Source of the DNA: Bettongia penicillata ogilbyi
Lineage: Eukaryota > Chordata > Mammalia > Diprotodontia > Potoroidae
Assembly (NCBI GenBank): GCA_023548195.1
Contig: JAJHZJ010000531.1
Span: 8,915,900 to 8,979,899 of the forward strand
DNA: 64,000 bases
Direction of reading: 5' to 3'
Of the stretch, positions 1 through 11,059 are shown piece after piece (within the stretch, counting starts at the first letter, position 1; each line of letters begins with the position of its first letter). The notes under the pieces are model-generated. The model had not been told where the DNA came from and made no database searches. It saw nothing but the letters and a program-made list of their open reading frames with translations. The position numbers and the translations under genes are program-made.

Positions 1-72
1 CCAGATGTCGTAACTCTAAATCCAGAAATGGTACTATGCTGATGCTTAAAAAGATATAACTATATAATTATG

Positions 73-106
73 ACTACTACTGCTACTGCTGCTGCTGCTG
101 CTGCTA
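73..106. repeat. ACT/CTG trinucleotide microsatellite
   Basis: ACT units pass into about eight uninterrupted CTG units. It is a simple repeat in non-coding sequence just upstream of a MIR fragment, and no open frame uses it. Confidence 0.9.
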
Positions 107-129
107 GCATTCCTTGAGGACAGAAAAAA

Positions 130-235
130 TATACATTTATTAAGCACCTACTATGTGCCTGGCACTGTGCTAAGGACTTTACAGATTATATCTCATTGAA
201 TCCTCACAACAGCATGGGAATAGGAATTGTTCCAG
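130..235 (-). repeat. MIR SINE fragment
   Basis: The plus strand reads the reverse complement of the MIR 3' region: 'atttattaagcacctacta', then a 'tgcctggcactgtgctaag' box, then 'tctcattgaatcctcacaac'. It is an old CORE-SINE copy, 5' truncated. Confidence 0.75.
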
Positions 236-267
236 TCTGTTGGAATAGTTTGGGGACTCAAGAAGTA

Positions 268-436
268 TTTCACAAAAGACTTAGAATTGGAAGAGACCTT
301 AGAAGTCATCTAGTTTGGTCTCTTTGTTTTACAAATAAGGAATCTGATGTCCAGAGAGAAGTGATTGACTGACTCAAAGTCCTCTGAGATGCCAAATCCT
401 ATGCTCCTTCCACTGAACTATGAGAGCAGGACTTTA
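268..436 (-). repeat. MIR/THER-type SINE fragment
   Basis: The order is the antisense MIR body: 'gaattggaagagaccttaga', 'ttttacaaataaggaa', then 'tccttccactgaactatg'. It is an independent insertion next to the MIR at 130-235, in the same orientation. Confidence 0.65.
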
Positions 437-1138
437 AAAGGAAAGAGATATTTGGGTTTTCAGCCATCTGACTAATTATCCATATATGATGTTACAGGAA
501 GGAAGATGGCAGGGATTGGCTTGTAAGAAAACTTCTCCCTCCTCCCCAAGCATGGGGCATGGAGGTTTACAAGTATAGAAAATCTTAGATGTTTGCAGAA
601 AAGGGCAGGGAATTTTGGAGTGTGTTTAGTGCTTGAGCACAAAGAGAGACACAAAGATTTTTGGAATGTCAAAGAATTTCACCTGTGTTACTAATGATGA
701 TGGGGCAGGCAGGGTTTCCTGCTCCCCTGTGTCCCCCCAAATTTGGAAAAGTAAACACTGTTCTAGCTTTCGTTTGTTTCAGCTTCTCCTGCCTTCTGTA
801 TTTATTTAAAACTGCTATTCAACATCAGTTGTTATAAATAAAGATTACCAGAAAGGGTAATGACTTTCTCATCACCAACAAAATATTCAAGGAAAGTCTA
901 GATGTATATATTTTAAGGATGTTATAGAAATGATTTCTTTGTTGGATAAGAGATTGGAGTAGATGAGTGTTAAAATCCTTTTCCAGTTTATAATTGTAAG
1001 TGATAGTGATCATAGGACTTCACAAACACACACACACATATATGCACACACACACATTTAAAAATCTGTAAAGATAATCACTAGGCCATTAGAGACTTTT
1101 AAAAAAGGAGTTTTAGAGTATTCCTGTGTCTAATGCTA
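437..1138. other. Unassigned AT-rich sequence
   Basis: I recognise no repeat family or exon. Short frames on the minus strand (472-672 and 825-1013) have low-complexity content and no domain. The (CA)n tract at 1023-1056 lies near the right edge. Confidence 0.5.
1023..1056. repeat. (CA)n microsatellite, interrupted
   Basis: CA dinucleotides are broken once by a short 'tatatg' segment. Confidence 0.9.
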
Positions 1139-1346
1139 GCCATCCGTAGGATGGAGGCAGGGAAGGAAGAGAAAAAGGAGAAAAAAAGAAATTTACATGA
1201 TAACTTTGTTATATATTTGGAGGGAATAGCAAATTGTATATGATAGAGAGTTGCAGTTTCATGCGCAATCATCTTTTTTTATTGTACTGTGTTATGAAAG
1301 TGTTTGTTTTGTTCCCTGCATTGAAAATAAAATAAATTAAAAAAAA
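1139..1346 (+). mobile_element. L1 3' end (3' UTR and poly-A only)
   Basis: A purine-rich segment is followed by 'atttacatgataactttgtt', 'gttgcagtttcatgcgcaat' and an A-rich tail at 1325-1346. The same ordered block recurs at 17345-17552 with many substitutions, so both are copies of one LINE-type 3' UTR. No coding part remains. Confidence 0.6.
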
Positions 1347-1479
1347 TTCTTTACAGGAATTGCCTAGGCAAACATATGACAAAATCCTGACATATAAGGT
1401 TGTTTTCGTTTGCTAGGATTTAGGCAAAAACCAAGAAAAGAGAATAAGGTCATGGGTTCATAAAGAATTTTTGAATCCC

Positions 1480-1622
1480 ACCATCTCATTTTTACAGATG
1501 AGTAAATTGTTGTCATAAAAAGTTAAAGGACTTGTCCAAGGATGTAAAACAAGAATCAGAGCTGGGATTGAAATCCAGGTCCTCTGACTATAAATATGAT
1601 GGCCTTCCCATTTATCCACGTG
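1480..1622 (-). repeat. MIR SINE fragment
   Basis: Antisense MIR: 'ccaccatctcatttttacag', then a degraded 'gacttgtccaagg' box, then 'gctgggattgaaatccagg'. Confidence 0.7.
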
Positions 1623-1714
1623 GAAAAATAATGAACAAAACTAAATAAGGTAGATAAAAAGATGTATTATGCAGGTATAGGCAATTCTAGCTCACTAAAT
1701 ACACCATTAGTCAC

Positions 1715-2822
1715 ATTTATCAATCAGTCCACAAAAATTTAATAAGTGATACTATGTGCTAGACTTTCAAGATAAAAAAGGCAAAAACAGTCCTTGTTCT
1801 CAAGGGGCATTCATGATAACTGGGGATATAACATGTAAATAAATAGGTATAGACAGAAAGACATAATGTAGAAGGAAGGCAGCCTTAGAGAGGAAGGCTC
1901 AGTGAATGGGGAAACTGGGAAAAGCTTCCTGCAGAGGGTGTGGTGCTTGAGTTGAGTCCTGAAGGACTCCAGAGATTCCAAGAGATAGAGATGAGGAAGG
2001 AGAGCATTCCAAGCATGGGGGACAGACACTGCAAAGGGGCAAAGACTGGAGTATAGTTGAATCATAGAGTGTATGGAAGGGAGGAAAGTATGAGAAGACT
2101 GGAAATGCAGGAGGGGACCAGGTGATGAAGAATTTAAAAGTCAAAAGAAGAGTTTTGGAGGTGATAGGGAGTTCCTGGAATTTACTGGTCAGAGGTTGGG
2201 GTGGGGATGGAGGAGGGCATGACATAGTCAGATCCATACTTTAGGAAAATCAGCATGGCAGCTAACTGGAGGATGGATTATAGTGGGGAAGTGATTTTCC
2301 ACTGCCTGGGGAAGGCAGGAAGGCCAACTAGAAGACTGTTGTAATAGTCCAAGTGAGAGGTGATGAGACAGAGGGATATTTAGGAGAGATATAAAGGTAG
2401 AAGCAAGATTTGGCAACTGGTTGGATATGGGGGGTGGCTGAGAATGAATAGTTAAGGGTGAAGCCAAATTTGAGAATTTGAGTGATTGGGGTAGTGGTAA
2501 AGTAGTTTGGAAGAGGTGAGGGATGAGTGTGATGGTGGTGGTGATGGGGGAAGACAGTCTAGTTTTGGACATGTTGATTTTAAAATATCTCTGGGATATC
2601 CAGTGTGAAGTCTCTCTTTGGCAACTGATGATGTTATTGAAGTTGAGAAAAGAGATGAGATAAAAATATAGATTTGGGAATCATCTTCATAGCGATAATT
2701 AAACCCATGGGAGCCGAGGAGCTCACCAATCGAGATAATATAGAAAGAAAAGAGAAGAGTGCCTAGAAGAGAGCCTTGGGGGACACCCATGGTTAGGGGC
2801 AAAAGGATGAGCATCCAGTAAG
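1715..2822 (-). mobile_element. L2 LINE, 3' half of ORF2 and 3' UTR
   Basis: An old L2 copy on the minus strand. Reverse transcriptase motifs are visible at the right: [17 protein letters not shown] near 2740-2790, then a YEDD sequence where the family has YADD. Further left is the C-terminal stretch with 'VPHAWNALLPHLYLLESLES'. The 3' UTR at 1715-1800 has the antisense 'actatgtgctaga' box and 'agtccttgttctcaa'. It is broken into several frames by stops and frameshifts and is not functional. Confidence 0.8.
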
Positions 2823-2924
2823 AGATTCAATGTATATGCATGGCTATTGCAACTCCTTTCTTGCTTAACTCTATTTTAGGGAACAGACTGAGAATTGCTT
2901 AATGCCTAGGTGGAAGCTACATTG

Positions 2925-3012
2925 TAGGTTAAAGTCCAAATTCCTTAGCCTACTTTTCAGGACTCTCCACAATTTGTTATCTACCAGTCTTTCCTGACTT
3001 ATTTGTCGTAGT
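2925..3012 (+). repeat. L2 ORF2 fragment
   Basis: 'ttaaagtccaaattccttag' followed by 'actctccacaatttg' matches the sense strand of the L2 region that encodes the ORF2 C-terminus. Degraded. Confidence 0.55.
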
Positions 3013-3080
3013 TCTTGAGTTGTTTTGGAGATAAGAGACTGGATGTACGATTTTATTAGTTTAGGGAACTCTCAGGAGGA

Positions 3081-3225
3081 GAGTGGGCAGGTAGGTGGTG
3101 CCACAGTATCTATCGGGCAGCTTGGTGGCACAGTGGATAGATAGAGTGCTGAGCCAAGCCTAGAGCCAGGAAGGCTCATCTTCCTGAGTTCAGATCTGGC
3201 CTCAGACAGTTTCTTAGCTTACTTA
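3081..3225 (+). repeat. Marsupial tRNA-derived SINE, with a partial second head
   Basis: The SINE head 'gggcagcttggtggcacagt' begins at 3116, and the body runs to the 'gatctggcctcagacag' box. A second head-like piece, 'gggcaggtaggtggtgccac', sits just upstream at 3084, so either two SINEs abut or the head was duplicated. Truncated before the A/B-box distal part. Confidence 0.7.
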
Positions 3226-3299
3226 GTGATGGAGCACAGCAACAGATAAGGAAACTCCCTCCTGCAATACACATCGAGTGCCTTCTTTGAGTTACAATT

Positions 3300-3590
3300 C
3301 TTGAGAGTTGCCAAGAGCAAAGGTGTCCACCTTTAAGGCCCAGCTCAAATGTTGCTTTTCCCACAATGGTTTCCTTGACACACTTGTCCATTGTCCCAAG
3401 CTGGAAGAAAACCCTCTTTCTTTCGAATCCTACTTGCACTTTGGATCTCTCGTATCCTCTTACTGTGTTGTGTTTTTATTGTGTACAGGTTTTCTCTGCC
3501 CCACTAGATTGTCAGGTCCTTTAGGCAGAGAACATAGTGTCTGGTAGCTCCAAATTAAAGGCTTGTTATTTGATTTGTTAAATAAGATTG
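3300..3590 (+). repeat. L2 3' end
   Basis: Sense L2: 'aaggcccagctcaaatgttg' at about 3336, then 'ccccactagattgtcagg', then 'aggcagagaacatagtgtct', as in L2 3' UTRs. It probably continues the fragment at 2925-3012, split by the SINE. Confidence 0.65.
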
Positions 3591-3689
3591 TGTAGACTAG
3601 GATGGGAACTTAATCATTATTGATGATATTTCTGTGCCTTGTGAGTCATAAGCCATTGAATTATCAATCGACTCTTGGACAGCAGGTTT

Positions 3690-3945
3690 TGGTTTTGTGT
3701 TCAGTTGTTTTCAGTCGTGTCTGATCTTCATTACCCCATTTGAGGTTTTCTTGGCAAAGAGCCTGAAGTGGTTTGCCATTTCCATCTCTGGCTTATTTTA
3801 CAGATGAGGAAACTGAGGCTAATAGGATTATATGACTTGCCTAAGGTCATACAGTTAGGAAGTGTGTAAGGCCAGATTTGAGCTTGGGAAGATAAATCTT
3901 CCTGATCCAGGCCTGGTACTCTATGTAACTAACTGCTCCTGTTTC
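3690..3945 (-). repeat. Marsupial tRNA-derived SINE (MAR1/SINE1 type), near full length
   Basis: Reverse complement of the SINE: 3' part 'gaggttttcttggcaaagag', middle 'tttacagatgaggaaactga', tRNA-like head near 3900-3945 ('cttcctgatccaggcctgg'). Moderately diverged. Confidence 0.85.
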
Positions 3946-4104
3946 ATTTGAATACTGCCAAAGCATGATAAACCTCATTATATGATAAACTCATTAAACC
4001 CTGTGATAGACAGTATAGTAATACTGTTTCTGTCATCCTCAAAATTCTGGTAATATATTCATAGTTGTAAGTCTTCTAATTTTTCATTATTTAAATTATT
4101 AGCT

Positions 4105-4500
4105 TTTCCTCTTGTTGTTTTGCCTTCCCAAAGGGTTTTTGTTAACCAAATCATAATTACACTACTTTCCTTGTCTTCTACTTCAATAAGGCCCTGGATC
4201 TCCTGGAAGACCTATGGAAGAGAGACAGCCTTCTGCTTCCCGAATCCTTCCTTGGTTCCCCTACCCCTTTATTGGCCACAACTGAGCAGAACACAGAGGG
4301 CAAACCTAGCCTTTTTCTCCCAGGGAGAGTGGAAGCAGGGAAAGGGGCAGGATGTGGTTTTAGAAGCTGCTGCTCAGCTCCCCCAGAGTGCTCAGGGAAC
4401 ATTCCACAGTATGGATGTAGTGCAGGAACCAGCGTGGGCATGCCGTAGCTCCTATGGTTCCTGCTAGGGCCAACAGTGTCTCTCTCCTCCCACTTCTATT
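4105..4500. other. Unassigned, less AT-rich segment
   Basis: No repeat family is recognised. Open frames exist on both strands (plus 4120-4467, 115 aa; minus 4178-4441, 87 aa). Neither has a recognisable domain or clear codon bias, and overlapping open frames on opposite strands argue that both are chance. It could hold a conserved non-coding element or a lost exon; I cannot tell. Confidence 0.4.
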
Positions 4501-5325
4501 GTCTAGTGTGGACTCATGGAACAGCTTTATTATGCACGCCTGTTCTCTGACTTGCAGATTGTTAGAACTAGACTTCCATCATGAAATCACATGGCAACTG
4601 TTTATTGGTTTCTTGGGGGCAAATTGATATGAATTAGTGGTGCTTGAGAGGAAACTGGATGAGATCATTGTATTTTACAGTGATTTTCCTATGCTCATTC
4701 TGTAGAATGTAGCTCTGTGGAGATTCTTAACTGAGAAAGGCTCAAGAGTTTGTAACCCTGGGCCTGCTCTGAGTTGTAAGAGAGCTTAGTTTGTGAAGTG
4801 GGTTAGACAGATGAGCTTTCTAAGCAGATGAGGATAATGACTATCCCATCCCAATAAGATGACAGCCAGCTGCTCCTGCTTTTCTTGGGAGAGCTTGGCT
4901 GTCTGTGGTTAAATTTAATATAGTAGAAGCCCTGGAATTTCTTATTTCAGGCCAGTGTACACTTCAGGTTAAAGATAGAGATTTTTTTTTTAATGCAAAG
5001 TCAGATTTCATTTGAGGAGGTTGGGGGAGCAAGTGCACACACATATTTTTATATTAGTAGCTACAAGTGTGAAGAATGTTCAGTTCCTTAACTCTACACT
5101 TTTGATAGCATGAGCACAGCCGACGTGCATGACTGAGCTGGACACACAGTTTCCTTCCTTTCCTGGGCACATTTGCTGGATTGCTATTTGTGGCTACATA
5201 ATAAATGGGTCTTTTCGATTCATCTCAAAAATCACTAATATAATTTTGATTAATGCAAACTCTGAATTTAGCATCCATCCCTCAACTTGATACTTTTGTT
5301 TAGTCTGTCTCCTGTGCCTGCATGG
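4501..5325. other. Unassigned sequence
   Basis: There are no recognisable repeats, open frames or RNA genes. A T-run lies at 4982-4991. Confidence 0.5.
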
Positions 5326-5329
5326 TACT

Positions 5330-5575
5330 GTCTCCTCACCTCTGCCTTCAGAGCCCATCCTTTCCCTCAAGGTTCACATCATGCGCCACCTTCTCCAGGG
5401 AAGCCCTTGTTGCCCTAGTTATCAGGTTTTCTTTCCATTTCTTGGATTATCATGTGTTCATTTGCCAGTTTGTACGTTATATCCCTTGAGGACAGAGAAC
5501 ACTTTTTCATTTTTTCTTTGTTTCTCCAGTGCTTAGCATGTACTGAACAATTCCTTGTTGGCTTTGCTTGGATAG
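5330..5575 (+). repeat. L2 3' end
   Basis: Sense L2: 'gcgccaccttctccaggga', then 'tatcccttgaggacagagaa', then 'ccagtgcttagcatgtactg'. Confidence 0.7.
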
Positions 5576-5614
5576 AAAACAAGATAGAGGGTTGATGAGA
5601 GAGTAGGTAGTGAG

Positions 5615-5880
5615 ATCAGTTGGTCAATTAATCAACGAACAGTTAATGACTGCTTACTCTGTGCAATGAAGACGCTAAGCTGGTGTGTGTGTGTGTGGGG
5701 GGGGCATGGAGATGATTCAGACTTAGTCCCTCTCAAGGAGCTTACATTCAAGTCGGGGAGACAGACCATTTATTTAACAAATATTTGGTGAAACTCACCT
5801 ATGTACAAAGCATTATGCCAAGGGGTGTATGAAGGGGCACAGAGTTGAATAAGGAAAAGCTCTTACTCTCCAGCTGCCAC
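5615..5880 (-). repeat. Two adjacent L2 3' ends with a (TG)n/G-run
   Basis: Antisense L2 3' UTR at 5615-5765 ('gcttactctgtgcaatga', 'ctctcaaggagcttacattc') is followed by a second, 5770-5880 ('catttatttaacaaatattt', 'caaagcattatgcca'). A TG tract with a G-run (5681-5703) interrupts the first. Confidence 0.65.
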
Positions 5881-5964
5881 TACCACTACAATAATAATCT
5901 ACATTTTCATTTTCCATAGATGCTCCATTGCTTTCATTACTATGTCTGAGTACTCTATGTAGCT

Positions 5965-6310
5965 CTCTTCATAGAATCTCAGTTTTAGAGCATGAAGGGA
6001 CCTTATCACCCATCAAGTACAATTCCAACCTGAAAAAGAAAGCCCCACTATGCAACTCAACAAGTCATCATCTAGCCTCTGCTTGAAGACTTAGAGGGGA
6101 ACCCAGCACCTCCAAAGACAGGGCCAGGGCACTTCAAATATGGGCAGCTCTAATTGTTAGAGTTAATTGTTGGGCCTTTTTCTGGGCCCAAGCAGAGCAA
6201 GTGTAATCCCATGTCTGTATCCAACCCTCCAAATCCTTAATTACTATATTTCCCTTCTTCTTCTTTGGGCTTAATATTCTTAGTTCTTTCAACTTCTCGT
6301 TATATGACCT
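5965..6310 (-). mobile_element. CR1/L3 LINE 3' region, left part
   Basis: Antisense CR1/L3 3' portion: 'agcatgaagggacc', 'cctctgcttgaagactt', 'gcagctctaattgttaga', 'gcccaagcagagcaagtgta'. It is interrupted at about 6310 by a SINE and resumes at 6620. Confidence 0.75.
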
Positions 6311-6619
6311 GGGGACAGCTAGGTGGTACAGTGGATAGAGCCCCAGTGCAAGAGTCAGGAGGACCTGAGTTCAAATCTCACCTCAGACACTTCACACACA
6401 CTAGCTCTGTGACCTTGGGTAAGTCACTTAGCCCCAATTGCCTTATCCTGGGTCATCTCCAGTCATCCTGATGAATATCAGGTCACTGGATTCAGAAGTG
6501 AGGCTGGTGACCTACACAGCCCTCCCTCACTCAAAACAAGGACAAGTGCAAGTCATGTCAACATTTCTCTGATGGCATGGTCTTCTTCAGCAACAAAGGA
6601 TGAACATACACACACACAT
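6311..6619 (+). repeat. Full-length tRNA-derived marsupial SINE (WSINE1/WALLSI type)
   Basis: The tRNA-like head 'gggacagctaggtggtacag' at 6312 leads to 'gttcaaatctcacctcagac', 'tgtgaccttgggtaagtcac', then a long unique tail with 'tccagtcatcctgatgaata', 'ccctccctcactcaaaac' and the terminus 'cttcttcagcaacaaaggat', ending in an ACACAC tail. This is the best preserved SINE in the window. It sits inside a CR1/L3 copy, with a short 'atgac' repeated at both junctions as a likely target duplication. The long tail is what suggests an Australian marsupial. Confidence 0.85.
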
Positions 6620-7145
6620 GACATGAACTCAAGGCCTTTGATTATTCTGATTGCTCTCTTGTGAATACTTTCCACCTTATCAATGTCTTTACTAAACTGT
6701 ATTGCCAAGAACTAAACAAAAAACCCTTTTCAACTTCCTGTTCACAGTATTTATTCTTTTTGTGCTTGGTAGTTATTAAACCCTGTAGATATTTGGCAAT
6801 AAATTGTTGTCTAATCATGCTAACCTCTGTCTTGTGATTGTAAAGTTGATTTTCTTAAACCAAATGTAAGACAATATTTATCCCTTTTAAATCTTATTAG
6901 ATTCATTAATTCATTCAACAAGTGGACTCGTACCAGTGTTCCTGACCATCTGAATCTTAAATCTATCTGAATCCTGATTTTTTCATCCAGTGGGCTTGCA
7001 TTGTCATGTGCAATTTAGCCTACCATCTATATATTTATCCAAGTCATTGATCAAAATGTTAAATAGCACAGGACCAAGTACTGGTCCTTGGTGAATTCTC
7101 TGGGAGAGCTACATCCTACTAGTTAACATTGAACTACTGTGGTTT
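6620..7145 (-). mobile_element. CR1/L3 LINE 3' region, right part
   Basis: Continuation of 5965-6310: 'atgaactcaaggcctttgat', 'ccaccttatcaatgtcttt', then 'atttatccaagtcattgatc' and 'aatagcacaggaccaagtac', all antisense CR1/L3 landmarks in the expected order. Confidence 0.75.
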
Positions 7146-7324
7146 CCTAATTTCTGGAAAATAAAGCTAGCAAAACTTTTGTTCATAATTTTTAACATAG
7201 TATTTTGAAGATATGCTTACATTTGTTGCAGTTATTGACTTCATGCATAAAGGCACCTTATGATAAGTGCCAAGTAAGTAGTTCCAGTAATAAATACTAA
7301 TTAATGAGTTCACCTAGGGGAGAA

Positions 7325-7860
7325 GTTATTTGGGTTGGCATGGAGGTTTCATAGACGTTATGGGCTGTGAAGAGTAGAGTAGATAGAAAGATGAAGAAGA
7401 TAGAAGATGGTTGACCATGCAAAGGTTGGCATTGAAAAGGAGAGAATTTTTTTTTCCATGATAGGCAAGACCTGTGCGTGTTTGAAGTTAGAAAGAGTGC
7501 AGGTCATCTGAAGAGAAAGAAATGGAAGATGATTATGGGAGGGAATAAATGTAAGCATGAAATCTTTGTCAAGAGAGGATAACATCTGGGGTGGAGGGAT
7601 TAGTTTCAGAAGGAAGAAGGATGGGCGGTATGGAGATTGGGGTCTTACAAAGACTTAAAAAGGTTTGGAGCAGCCATTGTGGAAAGATGAATAAGAGAAT
7701 TGTTAAAGGTGAACAGCATGATTTCTGCAACAGGAAGGATCTATTGCTTCTATATTATTGTCCTGCTCTGAGTCCAGAGAATAGGAACAGAGAAACGAGT
7801 GCCGGTGATGATCTAATATGGAGTTTAGTTCTCAGGAAAACCAAGTTAGAGGTAGCTGAC
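7325..7860 (-). mobile_element. L2 LINE ORF2 internal region (degraded)
   Basis: The purine-rich antisense L2 pattern continues into 'aaaaaggtttggagcagcca' near 7660 and 'aataggaacagagaaacgag' at 7780. These are in the order seen in other L2 copies of this window. The 138-residue frame at 7591-8007 (plus strand) is the wrong strand for L2 and has no domain. Confidence 0.5.
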
Positions 7861-8281
7861 CATGATGCCATCTTATTCTGTATGGTCTCTATAGTTTTTC
7901 CACATCTTTTACTAATGCAGTGTCCAAAGCTGGAAAGTACTCGAAGAAAGACCTATCAGCAGATGAAGAGAATTGAGGGAAGATTATTTTCTGGTCTTTC
8001 CATGTAAAAATGCTTTAAATTCCAGATCCATGTTGGCTCTACTTCCTAACCCATATCCCCCAATACATGGAGCAGCACTAAATTTCTAATTTATATTTAA
8101 ACTTAGAGTCAGCTCCTTGGTCTTTTTCCTTTACATTTATAACAAGTCAGTCTTTTCCCATTTTGTGCATCTTTATATATTTTAAATATTGTACTTACTA
8201 CTTTCAAATTTCATGTTTTATTTGGAACATTATACAGGGAATTTTGAATTATATTTCTTTTTTTTTTTTGCAAGAATTACC

Positions 8282-10258
8282 AATCTGAAATAAACCCATA
8301 CAAATCATCTGCATTTCTGTATATTACTAACAAAGCGCAACAGCACGAGATAGAAAGAGAAATCCCTTTTAAAGGCAAGGTAGACACTCTAAAATATTTG
8401 GAAGTCTACCTGCCAAAACAAACCCAGGGACTACATGAACACAATTTAAAAACACATTTTGCACAAATAAAGTCATATCTAAGTAAGTGGAAAAACATCC
8501 ACTCATGGGTTGCTCATGGGTAGGCCAAGCCAATATAGTAAAAATGACAATTCTACCTAAATTAATTTACTTACTCAGTGCCATACCAATCAAAATATCA
8601 GATAATTATTTTCTGGAGTTAGAAAAAAATAATACCAAAATTCATCTGGAAGAACCAAAGGTCCAGAATATCAAGGGAACTAATGAAAAATACTAGGGAA
8701 GGTGGCCTAGCCCTACCAGATCTCAAATTGTATTGAAAGGAGCAATTATCAAAATTACTTGGTACTGGCTTAGAAACAGGGGTAGACCAGTGGAATAAGT
8801 TAGGTACTCAAGGCACAGTAGTCAACAAATATAGCAATGTATTGTTTGATAAACCCAAGGACCCCACCTTCTGGGATAAGAACTCACTGTTCGACAAAAG
8901 TTGCCGGGAAAATTGAATAACAGTGTGGTGGAAACTAGGCATAGACCAATGCCTGACACCCTACACAAGAATAAAATCCAAATGGGTACATGATCTAGGT
9001 ATAAAGATTGATACTATAAACAAATTGGTGGAGCAAGGAATAGTATATTTTTCAAATTTATGGAGAATGGAGACATTTTTGACTAAACAAGAGATAGAAA
9101 ACATTATGAAGAGCAAAATGGATAATTTTGATTACATTAAATTAAAAAGTTTTTGCACAAGCAAACCCAATGCAACCAAGATTAGGAAGGAAGCAGAAAA
9201 CTGGGAAAGAATTTTTGCAACTAGCGTCTGTGATACAGGCCTCATTTCTAAAATATATAGAGAACTGAGTCAAATGTACAAGAATACAAGTCATTCCCCA
9301 ACTGATAAATAGTCAAAGGATATGAAGTCAGTTTTCAGTGGAAAAAATCAAAGCTATCTATAGTTATATAAAAAATGCTCTAAATCATTATTGATAAGAG
9401 AGATACAAATCAAAACAACTCTGAGGTACCATATCACACCTATCAGATTGACTAACATGACAAAACAGAAAGAAGATAAATGTTGGAGAAGATGTGGGAG
9501 AGTTGGAACACTAATCCATTTTTGGTGGAGCTATGACCTGATCCAACCATTCTGGACAGCAATTTGGAATTATGCCCAAAGGGCTACAAAAATGTGCATA
9601 CCCTTTGACCCAGCAATATCCCTTCTAGGACTATATCCCCAAGAAATCATAAAAATGGGAAAGGGTCCTACATGTACAAAAATATTTATAGCAGCTCTCT
9701 TTGTAGTAGCCAAAAACTGGAAATCATCAATTGGGGAATGGCTGAACAAGTTGTAGTATATGAATGTAATGGAATACTATTGTGCTATGAGAAATGATGA
9801 ACAGGAAGACTGCAAAGAGACATGGAAAGACATATAGCCTGATGCTGAGTGAAAGGAGCAGAACCAGGAGAATTTTCTACACAGCAACAACTACAATGTT
9901 CGAGGAATTTTTCTGGTAGACTTAATACTTCATTGCAATACAAAGACTTCAAAAATTTCCAACGGACTCTTAGGGCAAAATGCCTTCCACATCCCAATAA
10001 AGAACTATGGAATTTGATCGTAGAATGAAGGAGGCCATTTTCTTTTGTATTGTGTTTTGTTTTGTCTTGTGATTTCTTCCATTCACGACTAAGGTGAAAG
10101 TGTATTTAATAGGAATGTATGTGTAGAACCTATATAAAATTGTATGCCATCTCAGGGATGGGAATGGGGAGGGGGGGATAGGACGGGAAGGAAAGGAAAA
10201 AAAAATCTAAGATGTAGAATACGGAAAACAAAATAATTTAATAAAAAACTTAAAAAAA
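8282..10258 (+). mobile_element. 5'-truncated L1, ORF2 C-terminal part and 3' UTR
   Basis: A marsupial L1 begins inside ORF2 downstream of the reverse transcriptase catalytic core and ends with a G-rich 3' UTR and an A-rich tail (10201-10258). Flanking 'agaattacc' at 8273-8281 and 10262-10270 is a likely 9-bp target duplication. Coding frames are broken by stops and frameshifts. It is similar to the copy at 50161-51890. Confidence 0.9.
8470..9760 (+). pseudogene. L1 ORF2 C-terminal domain remnant
   Basis: Open pieces at 8487-8696, 8923-9312 and 9391-9756 are successive parts of one L1 ORF2 C-terminus in shifted frames. The last carries the cysteine-rich L1 motif (CWRRCGRVGTLIHFWW) and then 'IPFDPAISLLGLYPQE', which is conserved with L1 ORF2 of other mammals. 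The endonuclease and reverse transcriptase catalytic residues are absent, since the insertion is 5' truncated. No product is expected. Confidence 0.85.
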
Positions 10259-10270
10259 CCCAGAATTACC

Positions 10271-11055
10271 TGTCTGCCCTAATCTATGTAGTAGTTTTAA
10301 TGAGCATATCAAGGTCTCTGAAGACAGACCCTCCCTGGGTCTTGGTAGAAAGCAGCAGTGCCAGGGGTGTCATTTGCCTTGAGAGCATTGCCTTCCCTTA
10401 GAGTCTGCATCTTTGCTTCCCGTGGAGAAGTTATCTTTACCAGAAGAAACTGACTGCAAGAAACCTGATTGGATGCTAGGAAGTTTCAGTCTGGAGAATT
10501 TGACTCCTGAGCTGCATCTGCTTAAAAACAGAGAGAATCTCAAAATTTCTCTTTGATCAAGAGTCATTCTTCATGGCACTCCTCGTGACTCTTGCTAGCT
10601 GGGGCTTCAGTTTTTATTTTTTAACCTTAGGTCTTGGAGCTGATGGATACACTTTATTAGAGTTTGTTAAAAACCCATCCCCTGATTTCTGAATCCATAC
10701 ATTGCCTCTGTACTCCCTGGTTTCCTTATGACTAACTTTGCTCTACCACATGCCTGGCTCAGCCCTTCATACTTAACCCTAATGACCCAGACTGTTGACC
10801 GGAGGCTGTATAGTTCTCAGCCAGCACCTTAGGCTGCCTGGCCCTAATACAATGATAATATAACTTGCTTCATCTGAATCATCAACAGTTTATGTAACAG
10901 GCTGCTCTATTGTGGGGTAATGCAATACTTCCATCCAAGTTTACTCCAAATCAATTATAATTACCTTTTGGATACAACTTGTCTGTTCATTCACGTACCA
11001 CACTTTCCTAGGTGTTGATGAGAATACTGTATGCAGTAGAGTTTAAAGCCATATT
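10271..11055. other. Unassigned sequence
   Basis: No repeat family or exon recognised. Short minus-strand frames at 10370-10567 and 11008-11226 lack domains. Confidence 0.5.
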
Positions 11056-11059
11056 AAAA

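Noticed and set aside
4120..4467. 115-residue plus-strand frame in a GC-richer patch
   Set aside because: No domain is recognised and a similar open frame exists on the other strand. Kept only as an unassigned segment.
6311..6400. tRNA gene-like head
   Set aside because: The tRNA-like sequence is the head of a SINE; the clover-leaf is not complete and it sits in a repeated family.
7591..8007. 138-residue plus-strand open frame
   Set aside because: It overlaps antisense L2 sequence, with no domain, no promoter or splice context and no codon signal.
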